Shown here: positions 32,460 to 43,880 of the stretch, piece by piece
How positions within the stretch are numbered: the first letter of the stretch is position 1
Layout of the letters: the number at the start of each line of letters is the position of its first letter
Assembly (NCBI GenBank): GCA_036936605.1
Contig: JAUPFV010000002.1
Coordinates: forward strand, 246,905,305-246,969,304
Source: Limnanthes douglasii subsp. nivea
Taxonomy: Eukaryota > Streptophyta > Magnoliopsida > Brassicales > Limnanthaceae
Direction of reading: 5' to 3'
DNA length: 64,000 nucleotides
Made by a program: the position numbers and the translations under genes
The notes under the pieces: model-generated
What the model was told of the DNA's origin: nothing
Databases searched by the model: none
The model's input: the letters and a program-made list of their open reading frames with translations, nothing else

Positions 32460-32769
32460 TTTTAGAAATTACTATGCAATTTATCACAAATGACTCAAGC
32501 ACAAAACAAAATAAAGAACGGAAAAGAAAAGAAAACATGATTTAACGTAGTTCGAAAAAAATCTACGTTAAAGGTTATAGATTTTCATATTATGTTTTGT
32601 GTAGCCATAGTAGTCTATTTATAGGGAATAAATAAACCTTACTAGATAATTGACCTAATGGGCTCATATACACAAAACTATAGAAAGGACTATCCATTAC
32701 AGCTTCATTGTCAATGACATAAAACTGTAAAGCTACACTGTCAAGGAATTATTTGAATCATTCTCAACA
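32460..32769 (-). repeat. copia (minus strand) 3' LTR
   Basis: 310 bp; starts TGTTGAGAATG at 32769. Its outer end has decayed (TTTTAGAAATT where the partner has TGTTAGAAATC on the plus strand). Confidence 0.88.
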
Positions 32770-32849
32770 AATCTTCCCTTGAGGCAAATATTATTTCTTC
32801 ACTATTAACAAATAGACTTATATTCTTCTAACTCATCAAATGCCCCTAA

Positions 32850-33124
32850 GGCATTCACTATATACTGCGAACACCAATCCAATTTAGGCACTCCTTAAAC
32901 TTTCGAATTGATACTGCCTTTGTCATTATATCTGCTGGATTATCGAGTGTAGATACTTCCTTCACATCAACAATTCCATTTGATATTATATCACGAACAA
33001 AATGATACCTGACATCTATGTGCTTTTTACGCTCGTGGCACATCTGGTTCCCTGTAAGGTGTATGTCGCTTTGACTGTCACAAAATACTTTTGTAGTAGT
33101 CCTATCCAAGCTAAAATCTGCCAT
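32850..33124 (-). pseudogene. copia RNase H C-terminus (minus strand)
   Basis: Reads VFCDSQSDIHLTGNQMCHER, KHIDVRYHFVRDII and NPADIMTKAV, the diagnostic end of the copia polyprotein, including the CDSQSAI strand with its Asp. It lies one short purine tract before the 3' LTR. Confidence 0.92.
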
Positions 33125-33469
33125 AAAACCTTGAAACCATATTTCCTCTTTAACTAGTTACTGCAGCATTTCCCATAACAACACTCCCCTGAAGAATGTA
33201 AATCTCTTTTTTTAATATGTTTTTTTATACATACCACTGAGTCTTTTGTCACTTTGATTACACCATCTTTTGCACGGTACTTGTAAGACCGAGAGTCTAG
33301 TATCCAAAGAGAAGTCAAGTTTCTCTTCAACCAAGAAACATGCTAGCACGTCACGATTCTAATCCCATCAAACATTCTAATTCTGACATTACCGATACCA
33401 CTAAGAGGTAATGAATGATTGTTCCCTAAATAGACAGTTCATTGCATTGGCTTGTAAGTATCAAACCAC

Positions 33470-33893
33470 TACTTGAACTGACACATGTTATATTTAGCGC
33501 CAGTATCGAGTACCCAAGAATTTTGCCCACATCCTGAAATCACGGACAATACATCTCCTATACCACTATTTTCACTTTCATCAAAATCGTTCACACCTTC
33601 AGCTATATTTGCTGCATTTTCCTTTTGATTTCTCTTCTTACCATTCAGTTTCGGACAATCTCTCCTATAATGACCCTGCTCACCGCATTCGTAACAGTTT
33701 GAGTTCTTTACCTTTTATTTGGACCTCCCGTTCTTACTTCTTAAAGAACTATCTTGGCTTCTAAATCTTTTCATAGTCATAAGACCTTCCTTTTCAGTCT
33801 GATTGTTTGGCTGCAACTGTTTCACCTCATTTAATTTCAGTGCCCCTTTGACATCTTCTAGCGATAACTTATCCTTACCATACATTATGGTAT
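33470..33893 (-). pseudogene. copia zinc knuckle and protease active site (minus strand)
   Basis: The complement of about 33650-33695 encodes CYECGEQGHYRRDC, a CX2CX4HX4C knuckle. The complement of about 33478-33535 encodes SWVLDTGAKYNMC, the protease block with an intact DTG triad. Stops and frame changes separate the parts. Integrase and reverse transcriptase, which should follow, are absent. Confidence 0.85.
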
Positions 33894-34380
33894 CTATGAA
33901 GTTTTCATTGGGGTTGGTAATGATCTAAAGACAAATAAATCTTGATCATTATCCTCAATGTTGATATAAATGTTATCCAAGTCCATTATAATTGATTTAA
34001 AATTATCTATGTATTCAATTATGGACATACCTTCTTTCAATCTGAAATCGTACAAGCACTTCTTCAAGTATAACCAGTACACCATTGATTTTTCTAAGTA
34101 AAATTCTCCCAACTTCTTTCATGTTCAGGCATCAGTCTTCTTACTATTAATCTTGTGAAGAATGTTGTCTTTCATACTCATTAAAATCCAGCATAAAGCC
34201 CTTTTCTTGGAGATCATGCTTCTCGTGTTCTTTTATCTCTTCTGATAACTTATTCTCCACAGCCTTCCACAGCTCTTGCAGTACCAATGAATATTTCAGT
34301 TTAATCTTCCATTATGCAAAGCTGGATCCCCCATCAAGTTTTTCAATCTTGTATTTTGTTGTTGTAGACGTCATTGCGAA
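33894..34380 (-). pseudogene. copia gag (minus strand)
   Basis: Minus strand reads FYLEKSMVYWLYLKKCLYDF and EGMSIIEYIDNFKSIIMDL, the UBN2/gag helical domain of copia (LYLKQ-LY-FKM-EG-S--EH---F). DQDLFVFRSLP corresponds to the conserved D-A--LL-SLP. Its N-terminal portion lies between this frame and the primer site and is frameshifted. Confidence 0.88.
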
Positions 34381-34429
34381 AACCTAATTGTAAAGCATAA
34401 TTTTACAACCAAAGCTTTTATACCAATTG

Positions 34430-34789
34430 TGTTAGAAATCATTATGCAATTTATCACAAATGGCTCAAGCACATAACAAAATAGAGAACATAAATAAAGG
34501 AACACATGATTTAACGTGGTTCGAGAAAAGTCTACGACCACGGGCGCCGCTAGAGAAAAGTGTTTCACTATGATAGAATAAAAGTTACATATTTTCATAT
34601 TTATGTTTTGTGTAGTCCTAATAGTGTATTTACAGGGAATAAATAAAAATTACTAGATACTTGGCATAATGGGCTCATATACACCAAACTATAGAAGGAA
34701 CTATCCATTACAACTTCACTATCCATGACACAAAATTTTACCGCCAAACAATGTACATTGTCAAGGCATTATTTGACTCATTCTCAACA
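34430..34789 (-). repeat. copia (minus strand) 5' LTR
   Basis: 360 bp; starts TGTTGAGAATG at 34789 and ends CTAACA at 34430, directly followed by the primer site TGGTATAAAAGC. Longer than the partner by a block around 34530-34580. Confidence 0.9.
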
Positions 34790-34994
34790 TAATCCATGTC
34801 TTGAAGAGTTAGTGATGTAATAAAATTATATTAACATAATCATTAAAATTATAAGATTAATACTGAAAGTCTCAAATATCCAATATTGAGACTTTTAAGA
34901 AGAATTATAGTTTTCCAAAGATTATGAGCATTATCATAATTAAATAAACAGTTGGATTTAAGATTAAGTGTCCATTTGGCCACCTAATCCAACA

Positions 34995-36499
34995 TTTCTG
35001 TTCACGAAATATATGTCTTATGACCACTTGAGAAGAAATAAGATTTATGCAACATGATATTAATGGGGTAAGGCACCGTGGTGCCTTACAATAACTCAGA
35101 ATTTAAAAAAGGATAAATGAATATGTTTTCATCTTTAAGTTATTAAATTCTTTAGATTTACAAAACAAAATCCCTTCAAGAAGAGCTTTTATTTCAGCAA
35201 TTAGTGGTGTACTTTTGCCAATCAGATTTCCAATTGAATGAATTAGATCCCCTTTATCATTTCTAATAACAAAATCAGAGTTGAATTCACCATTGGTAAG
35301 ACAAGATACATTAAATTTCAGTTTAAATTTATTAGTTGTAAGAAGATGCCATTTAACATATGTAATTATCTTAGGATAGGTAACTGATAAAAGCAGCCAA
35401 GTGTATTGGCTACTTTCATATCACCATGCCAATGCTTAGGTTTAAGAAATTTGACACAGTCCAACTTAGTTAATATACTTATAACATTCTCTATAATAAT
35501 TTTGGATGTAGGTTTAATCTCATTGTATTTAGAATTATTCCTAGTATACCATACATTTCAACAAATAATTAAAGACAATATAATTTTGATATGAGTGGAT
35601 TTGGAAGAAGACATGAACTAGATGTTTATAATATGTTTTAAAGTCGCGTGGTTTCTAATTTGTAATCCAAATAATCATGAGAAGTAATTCCATAAGTCCC
35701 AGGTAGATTTGTAAAAGACAAACAGATGAGCTATTGATTTAGAATTCTGATAAGATTTACATTTGGAAGCTAGACTAAAAAAATTCTTTTGAAGAACTTT
35801 ATCTACAAAAATACGACCTTGAAGAATCTTTCAAAAAGTGAAAGAACACTCTGTTTGAATGATAAAATTCTAAATTTTCTTGTGAATTATTGATTTAGTT
35901 TCAACAATCCTTATTGATTTCCACGTTTATTTAAGGGAAAACTTACCATTCTGTGAAATATTCCACAGAACAGTATCATCTTGGTTTCCATTTAGAATAA
36001 GTTTTGTTATTCTTTCAATTTAAGATTAAAGAATATTTTCTTTGAGTTTTATAATGTTATATGCACCATTAATCCAGAATTCATCAATATTTACTTGACT
36101 ATACCATGTATTATCCTCATTTGAAGAAAGAGTTATAACATGATGTGAATTATTCCATTTATCAAGCCAAAAATAAATTTCGTCATTTCCAACTTTCCAA
36201 AAGATAATTTTTTCTGCTTAGTCTCTAATATCGATTAATCTTTTCCATATTTTATAGTCTTTAGGTTTAGATTTAGTTTGAAGAGGGTGTGAATTTGGGC
36301 AGTGTGCATAGTGGATTAGATTAGACCAAAGTGTTTTGTGCTCTATAAATATATACCAAAGTTTACAAGAAAAGGAAAATTGAATATCATTCAGCTTTCT
36401 AAAGTTTTGACCATTTTCATCAAAAGGTTTACATAGTTTAGTCCAATTAGACCACATAATGGTTTTGTTATTATTTTTGAACCCCCAAATAATTTTTTT
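34995..36499 (-). pseudogene. LINE ORF2 C-terminal zinc-binding and RNase H relic
   Basis: 36457-36218 corresponds to the region between thumb and zf-RVT (MWSNWTKLCKPFDENG). RNase H is visible on the complement of about 35160-35335 as KFNVSCLTNGEF, FVIRNDKGDLIHSIG and LIAEIKALLEGIL, the RVT_3 pattern. The catalytic Asp of the first strand (VDG in the family) is lost. Confidence 0.8.
35068..35089. repeat. 22-nt near-perfect palindrome
   Basis: GTAAGGCACC and GGTGCCTTAC are exact reverse complements separated by GT. It is located beside the 3' end of the LINE. Confidence 0.9.
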
Positions 36500-38000
36500 T
36501 AAAAGTTGTTAATTCTAGTTATTACATAGTTTGGGAGAAAAGAACTATGGATATAGTAAATTATATATAATAATAATAATACAGATTGTATAAGGACCAT
36601 TTGCCACCAAACGAAATATTGATGATATCCCAATATGCAATTTTATTTTTTATTCACGTAACAAGATCACCATGAAAATATTTATTGTTACTTAAATAGA
36701 TAGATGAACCAAGATGTTTAAAAGTAAGAAGTTGTGTTTAAAATCAATTAAGTTTTCTATAGATTTGATTATGTCTCTGGTAATTTGATTAAAAGTAACA
36801 AAAGTTGTTTTTTGTTTATTTACTTGTTGACCATAAACAGATTTATAATAATCATGATAATCACAGATTCTCTTGATATTAGAAATCAATCCGTTTTGAA
36901 AATAATGGCATTGTCTGCAAACGCAGACAATGAAAATTGATATGATTTCTAGAATTGTATTTTCTAGAGGTATATGATTGATATAGAAATTTAATTGATC
37001 TTATTAGATTTCTTCAGGAATAATGAACAAACTTGACGATAAAGGATCACCCTGCTTGACACCATTGGTTGAATTGAAATAACCATAAGATGATCTATTA
37101 GTAATTATACCTTTTTTAATAATCTCAATGAATTGGTTGTTAAAACCAAAAGCCTTTAAGATAGTATATATAAAGTTGAAAGTTATCTTATCAAAGCCTT
37201 TAGCCATGTCCAAATTTAAAACTATGTTACCACATCTTAAATTTTTGTTGAGATCATGTATTATTTCACTAAGTAATCAAATTATTTTCATGTATATTTT
37301 TATTTTTAACATAACCATATTGTTCTTCAAAAATTATTTTGGGTAATAGATTGCCCAGTCTTAAATTGATAATCTTACACAGTATTCCAGTTAAATGTTG
37401 TACACAGACTAATAGGACTATAGTTTTTCCAAGTTTTAGGAGAGCTAGTTTTTAAAATCAGACATATTGCAGTTGCAAAAATGCCATTAGGAGCATGGGG
37501 CATCTTTGAAATTAAAAAAAATCATCACACAAGTCCTTTTAAATATTGAGCCATCATGTTTGATATAACATGAAGTTGAATCCATCAAATCCATATATAC
37601 TATTAGGATTAAGAGATTTAATGGTTATGTTTATTTTCTCAATAAAAAGAATTGTTGTTAAATATTCATTATCAAGCTCAGTAATAATCTTAGGGATTAT
37701 TTAATTAATATTACCAATTTCAGATGGGTTAGAAGGACAGTTAAGAATGGACTTGAAATAGGTGATTGCAGATCTACCTATTAAAGTTTGGTCTTCAACC
37801 TAAGAGTCATTAATAGTGATTTCGTTGATTCTATTCTTTTTACATCTCTTTTTAACAAAACTATAGAAGCATTTGGTATTTTTGTCCCCTTCCTTGAACT
37901 AGAGAGAAACACTCGTTTGTTGCAGAGTGATTCTTCTCTGGCCAGACGGTTTAAGTGATGAGCTCTAGCTTTTGATATAATATTTTTTCTAAACAATTGG
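36500..38000 (-). pseudogene. LINE ORF2 reverse transcriptase relic
   Basis: Pieces in order on the minus strand: KARAHHLNRLAREESL (37996-37781, the pre-RT helix), DMAKGFDKITFNFI (37213 downward, first catalytic Asp), GVKQGDPLSSSLFI (about 37025-37070), FADNAIIF (about 36900-36930, where FADD is normal) and YKSVYGQQVNKQKTTF (36889-36692, thumb). The second Asp of the FADD pair is Asn, and stops interrupt the frame. Confidence 0.9.
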
Positions 38001-38049
38001 ATTCTTCAAGGTTAACTTTAGCTATTTTAACATCATCTTCAGCCTTGGC

Positions 38050-38880
38050 AATACTACCAAAGAGATTGCCAAATAATTATTTGTTCTAAGTTTTTAACCT
38101 AAGGTTAAGCCTTTTATTTTTGACAAGAAAACAGATATAGGGTTACCCTACCTATTTTCTTTCCAGTTTTGTTCCACTATATTTAGGAGATCAATGTGGA
38201 TAAACTACATATTTTGAAATTTAAAGGCTAATTTAGGTTTATTTGTGTAAGAGAATATTTCTATGCATAAAGGTGAGTGATCTTAGCCAGTGACCAGATG
38301 TTTCACCTTGGTTATGTCAAAATAGTCTCTCCAAGTAACATTATATAATGTCTTGTCGAGACGCTTCCATTTATAATTATTCGACAAAGTAAACTGGATC
38401 CTAAATAACCAGCATCCTATAATTGACAGTCCATGATCATTTTGTTAAATTCATCCATTCCTCTTTAACAAATATTAGAGCAAGCCCATTGTTCAATATC
38501 ATTTGAAATTATTTTGAAGTTACCAGCAACTATCATATGAAAGATTAAGTCTTTGGGATTTGGTACATTTGGAATATATGATGGTGACAAAAACTTCTTT
38601 ATTTAGATAAGGATATGTCACAATCATATGATGAAACTTATCCTTATTAATTAGAATATTAATTTGAAATTGGTCTTTACTAAAACCCCATATTTTATTA
38701 CTGTTATTAGTAAAACTATAAGAAAAACTCAGGTTTTAGTTATTTTGTCGAGATTATAATTTGAAATCATTGGCTCTTAAAAGGGGAATGAAGTCAATGT
38801 TATTTGATTTGAAAATTTATTTAATTTTTCTAAAGGTGTCTTTGTTATCAATTCCCCTTGCATTCCAATTCAACATGGTT
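38050..38880 (-). pseudogene. LINE ORF2 endonuclease domain relic
   Basis: The ORF2 start is visible on the complement of about 38830-38877 as MLNWNARGIDNKDTF, matching the exonuclease-endonuclease-phosphatase opening (ILSWN-RG-). The rest is frameshifted; catalytic residues could not be assigned reliably. Confidence 0.75.
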
Positions 38881-39539
38881 AAAGTAATTTATGTAAAAAG
38901 TCTAAGGATCTGGATGATTCTTTGAATGCTACAACTTTGTTAATTAGTGAACCTTTAAGAGTTTTATTCTTTGGTTTTTAGGTACTTTTCTTAATTGTTT
39001 ATTTATATCCTTTGTAGCACATACCTTCGTCAAATTTGGTGATTAAGGTAGACTATCAGAAAGGCTAGGTTTGGGAGATTCCTGATCATAATCATTGTTA
39101 TCCTGATCTTTAAAGACATTGAATAAAATTCCTAAGTAAATTGTGTAAAGTGCATTAGTTATATAATTTTCATATACAGTATGAGGATCATTATTGTGGT
39201 TTATTGTCGGTGTCTTGTTCTCTGGAGTTTGATTATTGGTATTGACCTTTACATTTCTTCTGATTTCAGTTTGTTAAGGTTTGATAATATCAGAAACTGA
39301 TTGAGTTGAATTATTTTTACATCTTTGAGAAGATTGTATTTCCAAGTTATTATTTAAGTTTGGTTTTCCTTTAGGATTATTATTCTTGTTAATTTTAAGG
39401 TTTTTATTTTGTTTATGATTAACTATAACATATTTTAATTTTGGAATCCATTGTTATTTTGAGGTAAGAACAAGATTGATTAAGCTTGAATTAGTTCTAG
39501 AGGGTTATAATTAACATTATCAGTTATTTTATTTTTTAG

Positions 39540-40310
39540 CTCTTTATTACAAGTAGGCTCCTTATGTCCAAGATGCTTATATCATTAACAAAATATCACC
39601 ATAAGTGATATTCTGCTAGAATCCATCACCTTCCCCCGAACTTATCCAAAGTTTTTGGAGAAGTGGTTTAGATACATCAATAACAAGCAAAGTTTTACAA
39701 TAGTTAAAACTTGCTTTATTTCTGAGCGAGACCTAAGTTGACAAAGGTAGACCAATTGCTTTTGTAATTTGAGTGAAATAATTTTGATTATACAAGAACT
39801 TTGGGAGCTTGGGAAATATTACCTAGATTGCAGTTTTTGGACATTCCAATATGAGGTTAAATTCAAGAGACCATTTGAAAATTCTAAATGTGAAGTGTCC
39901 CACAATTCTCACATCTCTTACCATAATATTTTAACATCATCTAAATATTCAAATTAAATAAAGATATGATTATAGTTTCAAACTGAGACATTATATTTTC
40001 CAGAAAACCTAAATGACTCTAAATAGGTTCTAAACTCTTCCAATTTAGGTCGTCTGAAAGAGAACTTAGCTATCAACATAAATGTAGAAGATCCGAGTAA
40101 AAATTCCTTATCCAATGGTTGAAATACTATAGCCTTGTGAGCATCATTCTCTTGATAGCTTATCTTTGGCTGCTTGAAGTCCTTTATTTGTATTCTCGTT
40201 ACCTCTGTGTATGTTCTTGCAGTCACTCCAATATATATTTGTTGTTGATTTGTTGAAGAAGTTTCAAAAATCAGATTTTTAATAAGGTCTGGTAAGCTTT
40301 CTTTCTTCAC
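39540..40310 (-). pseudogene. LINE ORF1 (DUF4283-like domain and CCHC knuckle relic)
   Basis: Frame 40310-39978 contains LLGSSTFMLIAKFSFRRPKL and EEFRTYLESFRFSGKYNVSV, the L-GKF---RP---I---- pattern of DUF4283 proteins encoded by plant LINE ORF1. Near 39550-39600 the complement reads C, two stops, then YKHLGHKEPTC. This is a CCHC knuckle whose second Cys has become Tyr. Confidence 0.82.
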
Positions 40311-40330
40311 ATTAGGCTTTTATGTTTAGG

Positions 40331-40670
40331 GTAATGGAGGAACTTCGCCGATTAATTTTTTACGGTTTCTATTTAAATTCTGATCTTGTCTTTGTGGTCT
40401 TAATTCTTGATTTGAAGGAGAATCATCTATTTTCCTTTTTGATTTTGATTCTGAGAAACGTTGAGCTAAGTTTATCATTAGGAACAATCATTGATGTTGT
40501 GATTTTCAAAATGGATATAACTAGGGTTAGGAAGTTAAAGTTAGTTTGGAGCGATATATTTGCTTTTAGTAGGAGCATTCTTTCAAAGGGAAAAAAAGTC
40601 CCTTTTTGGTTCTATCGAGTGGATAGTTAAAAATTTAATTTTATCAAAAATAAAAAATCAACCCGTTATT

Positions 40671-40702
<32 letters not shown>

Positions 40703-41084
40703 AACTATATAATATTTTATTTTCGTATTCAAAATTTCATAAAATTAGCAATAAATTCAGATTAATTTTTCAATTAGTTTCACAAATTATGTGTTGTTTA
40801 TTTTGTTTTTTCTTTATTATTTTTTTGCATTAAGTTTTGTTTTTATAATCTCTGATTTATTATTCTTTCATTTTCTATGTGGGGGTTCTTTTTATATATT
40901 ATGTTAGGTTTTATTTTAGTAAAAAGTTCAATAATATTTTCTAGGTATCCTATATTTGTCATTCATCTACCGTTAATTCTTTTTTTTCATATTTTATATA
41001 TTGTATATTATTTTTGGCGTAAACAATATAAATACAGACAAATTATGACATAGAATTTACATATACTATAAATTCAAAACAAAA

Positions 41085-41120
<36 letters not shown>

Positions 41121-41728
41121 GAGCAACTCAAATTGCAAAGTTGTATTTTAGCGAACTAGAATGTTCGAACACCCGCTTAACCCAAAACAATATAATTATA
41201 AATACACTAAAAGTTCGAGACTTTTAAACCATAAAACCTTTATCTACGGTATTCCAACACATGATACCTAAAAAACTATTTTTCCTCGTAGATTGCATGG
41301 CGGCAGACAAGCGGTAAACACAGACTTCATTCTTCCGTTTTACTAGTTGTACTTTTCTTATGATGTAAAAATGAAAGGTCACAAAACAACGATAAAAAAT
41401 ATATTATTACTAATATCTTATATAAATTTAGTAATTCGAAAACTATCTTTTTAATATCATAAAAAGACTCAACTACGTACAATCGATAAATGTGATCGAT
41501 GTCCCCAACATCCATTCTTAAGGAAGACCTTCGCTAGTGGACCGATATTGGAAAACCCGAATGTCGGAAACCAGCCAACTAGTCAATATTTTACTACATT
41601 CTTAATTTGACTTCACATTGTTTATTATTATTATAATCAAAACTTAAGATTTAACTTCGTAGACTAGTTTATTTGGTATCACAAAATTTGATAAGGTTTT
41701 TATTTATTATTAATTGTTTAGGTGTCAG
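40331..41728. other. Intergenic DNA upstream of the peptide gene
   Basis: The frame 40322-40630 lies just outside the LINE ORF1 start and has no known motif. TA microsatellites occur at about 40674-40698 and 41085-41117. A 29-bp phrase 'cgcttaacccaaaacaatataattataaa' near 41172 is repeated downstream of the peptide gene (about 42688). This interval should contain the gene's promoter. Confidence 0.5.
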
Positions 41729-41736
41729 TATATATA
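41729..41736 (+). promoter_or_regulatory. TATA box of the RGF-like gene
   Basis: TATATATA, 55 bp before the start codon, followed by about 25 bp to a plausible transcription start. The leader would then be only about 30 nt, which is short but acceptable. Confidence 0.6.
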
Positions 41737-41790
41737 GTGCTTGACTCGTGAAGTTTTATATTCGCTACTATTGTTTGAAGGAAGACAAAG

Positions 41791-42105
41791 ATGGCAGCAA
41801 TGAGACTCATGTTTCTACTTCTTATACTTGTGTTTGGTTCTGGTTTCTTGGTTAAACAGATTCAGCCAGGTATATTATTTGATTTCGTTCGATTTCGTTA
41901 TATTTCAGAATTTTATATTTGAATGACATAAATTTTTATATATTCTTAAGATGATAGAGTTCCGAGGAAATTTTTGATAGAGAAAAAGGTAATGAATGTC
42001 GCAAATTCGCTAAAAGATTTCCAAGAAGTTGATGAAGATGGAGGACTCAATGCTTTTACGGCTGATTATGGTATGCCTAGGCACCATCCACCTAAGAACA
42101 ACTGA
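41791..42105 (+). CDS. Root meristem growth factor (RGF/GOLVEN/CLEL) peptide precursor
   Basis: Two exons, 41791-41869 and 41951-42105, joined through a split Asp codon (gt...ag intron of 81 bp), give a 77-residue preproprotein. Residues 1-20 are an uncleaved-looking signal sequence core (MRLMFLLLILVFGSGFLV). A variable charged region follows (RKFLIEKK, EVDEDGG), and the last residues are DYGMPRHHPPKNN directly before the stop. In Arabidopsis RGF peptides the mature 13-mer starts with Asp-Tyr (Tyr sulfated by TPST), has a hydroxylatable Pro near the end and terminates H/N-N; DY--P-HHPP--N matches closely, most like RGF1-RGF3. Known function: secreted ligand of RGFR/RGI receptor kinases maintaining the root stem-cell niche through PLETHORA. 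The ATG chosen is the only one giving a signal peptide. It lies tail to tail with the PPR gene. Which paralogue it is cannot be decided by eye. Confidence 0.93.
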
Positions 42106-43880
42106 GCTACAAGTGCAACGGATGATGGTGCATGGCCTTTTTGTTTACTAAAATAAAAAAAAAATAGTATAGGTAAAAAATAGGTTTCTACATGATTTCC
42201 TATTATATAATTTTATATAATTTTTCTTTTGTTTTTGTAGTAAGCTTGTTTTTGTTTACTTATTTTACCGGAAAGCAATCAGTTTTGGATGTTACAGATT
42301 GCTTTGAATACTAAATGTCTTATATTTCACCTGTAATTTGAGCATGCTTTGGATACTAAATGTCGTATATCTTCACCTGTAATTCGAGCAGTTGTGCTCT
42401 TTATTCTTACTTCTAAAAACCATGTCTTATACCCCTGTAATTTGAGCAGTTATGCTACTTATTCTTGCCTCTAAAAACCATTCATATTTGCACCATATAT
42501 TTATGCTGATTCATGCCCTGTGATGTACCATTCCAGATTCGATTTATGCTTAATTTTTGTGTCATCTCATAGGAACTGGATCGTAGTGCTACTATGATCA
42601 ACTTTATCTTATCTTAAGGTGTTATTACTACTATTTTGGGTAATCATGGCTTTGAGGGTGTACTTCGCTTTGATTTTCGGATATTTCGCTTAGCCCAAAA
42701 CAATATAATTATAAAGACAATGAAACCAGAGAGCATGACAAATAACATTCCAACGCAAGAAGAATTATACAACATTTTCGAGCTTAAATATAGCTCTAAG
42801 TTTGATCTACTGATGGTGGTTTACATTCCCAATCAGTCATGTGAGTGCTGATCAATTAGAGTTTTTCGAACTTGACTAATAAAAGGCAACCTATATAAAC
42901 CAAGAGTGCAAAAATTACAAGCATCAGATACAGACTAAAGAATGCATTGATGACTCGGTGCATCAAACTACGATTTCTGTGCGATAACTTTGATTTTATG
43001 TTTACCAATTTGAATCCAGACAGTAGATTGTGGTAACCTTGGTATGAAAATGAAACACAGCGGTAAAAACATCATATGTACTCAATGCTGCCAGGAGTCC
43101 TGGCCCAGGACTACTATCATATTCTTCGTTGTGTTTGACAATACACAAGCCCTGCAATTATAAATCTGAGTATCACATATCAAGGGAGGGTTAGATTACA
43201 AAATGATTTAACTGTAACAGAAAGATAAAAATATTGGTTACGTACATTAAATGTAGACAAAGGTTCAACGTTTCAGTTTTACGACCAATCCAGAGTGAAA
43301 ATTCATGTCTGTCTATCAACTCGAAACAGACAGATATCACCGTCTATTCAAACTGAAAATAAACCCCCGGAAAAACAATGAGTTCTCTCATAACGTTTTG
43401 CAGCAAGATTTAGAACTAAGCTGATCTTCTTGATGAACGCATAGACAATTGCTTCCCTACATATATATGTCAACAAAGAACATGAAACCTCATCGTTGTT
43501 GTTTTTCATCCTCCTGATGATACATCTTTAATGTTAACAACAACCAAGTAGACATATCTGGTAAAATAGAAAAAAAGAATAATGAAAATACCTTTAGTAT
43601 TATCTTTTAATCTGTAGGAAATATGTCGCCTGACCCAAATCTCGGACTGTAGTTCAATTCTCACATACACATTTATAGTCCACGCTCCATGTTATATACT
43701 TATGCAGATTCACCCAAAGGTATTAAGAAGGAAGAGGGACAGGTTCAAGCCTTCTTCAGGATGAGTCAAGTGCCGTTCTCATAAGCATTCAAAGTCATAT
43801 ACTCACAAAACGATTTCGGATACAACTCTTGGATACCTCTTTTGAAAATATGAGATGTATAAGATGCATCAGCTCATCAA
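42106..43880. other. Intergenic region between convergent genes
   Basis: Holds the 3' UTR of the peptide gene and, from the right, that of the PPR gene. At about 42285-42480 a degenerate repeat of roughly 60-65 bp (tttg.atactaaatgtcttat...cacctgtaatttgagca) occurs about three times. The copy of the 29-bp phrase shared with 41172 lies at about 42688. The frame 42636-42851 has no known motif. Confidence 0.5.

Larger units (their letters stand above)
32455..34794 (-). mobile_element. Ty1/copia element on minus strand, internally deleted
   Basis: Two LTRs (34430-34789 and 32460-32769) share TGTTGAGAATGA...TCAAATAATGCCTTGACA. A primer site (complement of 34413-34424) follows the upstream LTR, and a purine tract (caagggaagatt) precedes the downstream one. 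Flanks are taatc and gaatc, a 5-bp duplication with one mismatch. Between the LTRs are gag, zinc knuckle, protease active site and the last part of RNase H. Integrase and reverse transcriptase are missing. Confidence 0.92.
34995..40330 (-). mobile_element. L1-type LINE on minus strand, full-length but decayed
   Basis: Reading the minus strand from 40330 down, the order is ORF1 (DUF4283-type domain, then a CCHC knuckle), ORF2 endonuclease, reverse transcriptase, zinc-binding region and RNase H. That is a complete plant L1-like layout. Every domain contains stops and frame changes, so the copy is dead. The 3' end lies near 35.0 kb. No poly(A) or target duplication was identified. Confidence 0.9.

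Noticed and set aside
36905..36924. Hairpin ttgtctgc-aaac-gcagacaa
   Set aside because: It coincides with the codons of the LINE reverse transcriptase FAD block (SAFADN), so the stem is likely coincidental.
43096..43112. Palindrome AGTCCTGG-C-CCAGGACT in the PPR 3' flank
   Set aside because: A short 8-bp stem with no U-run or partner structure; too small to interpret.
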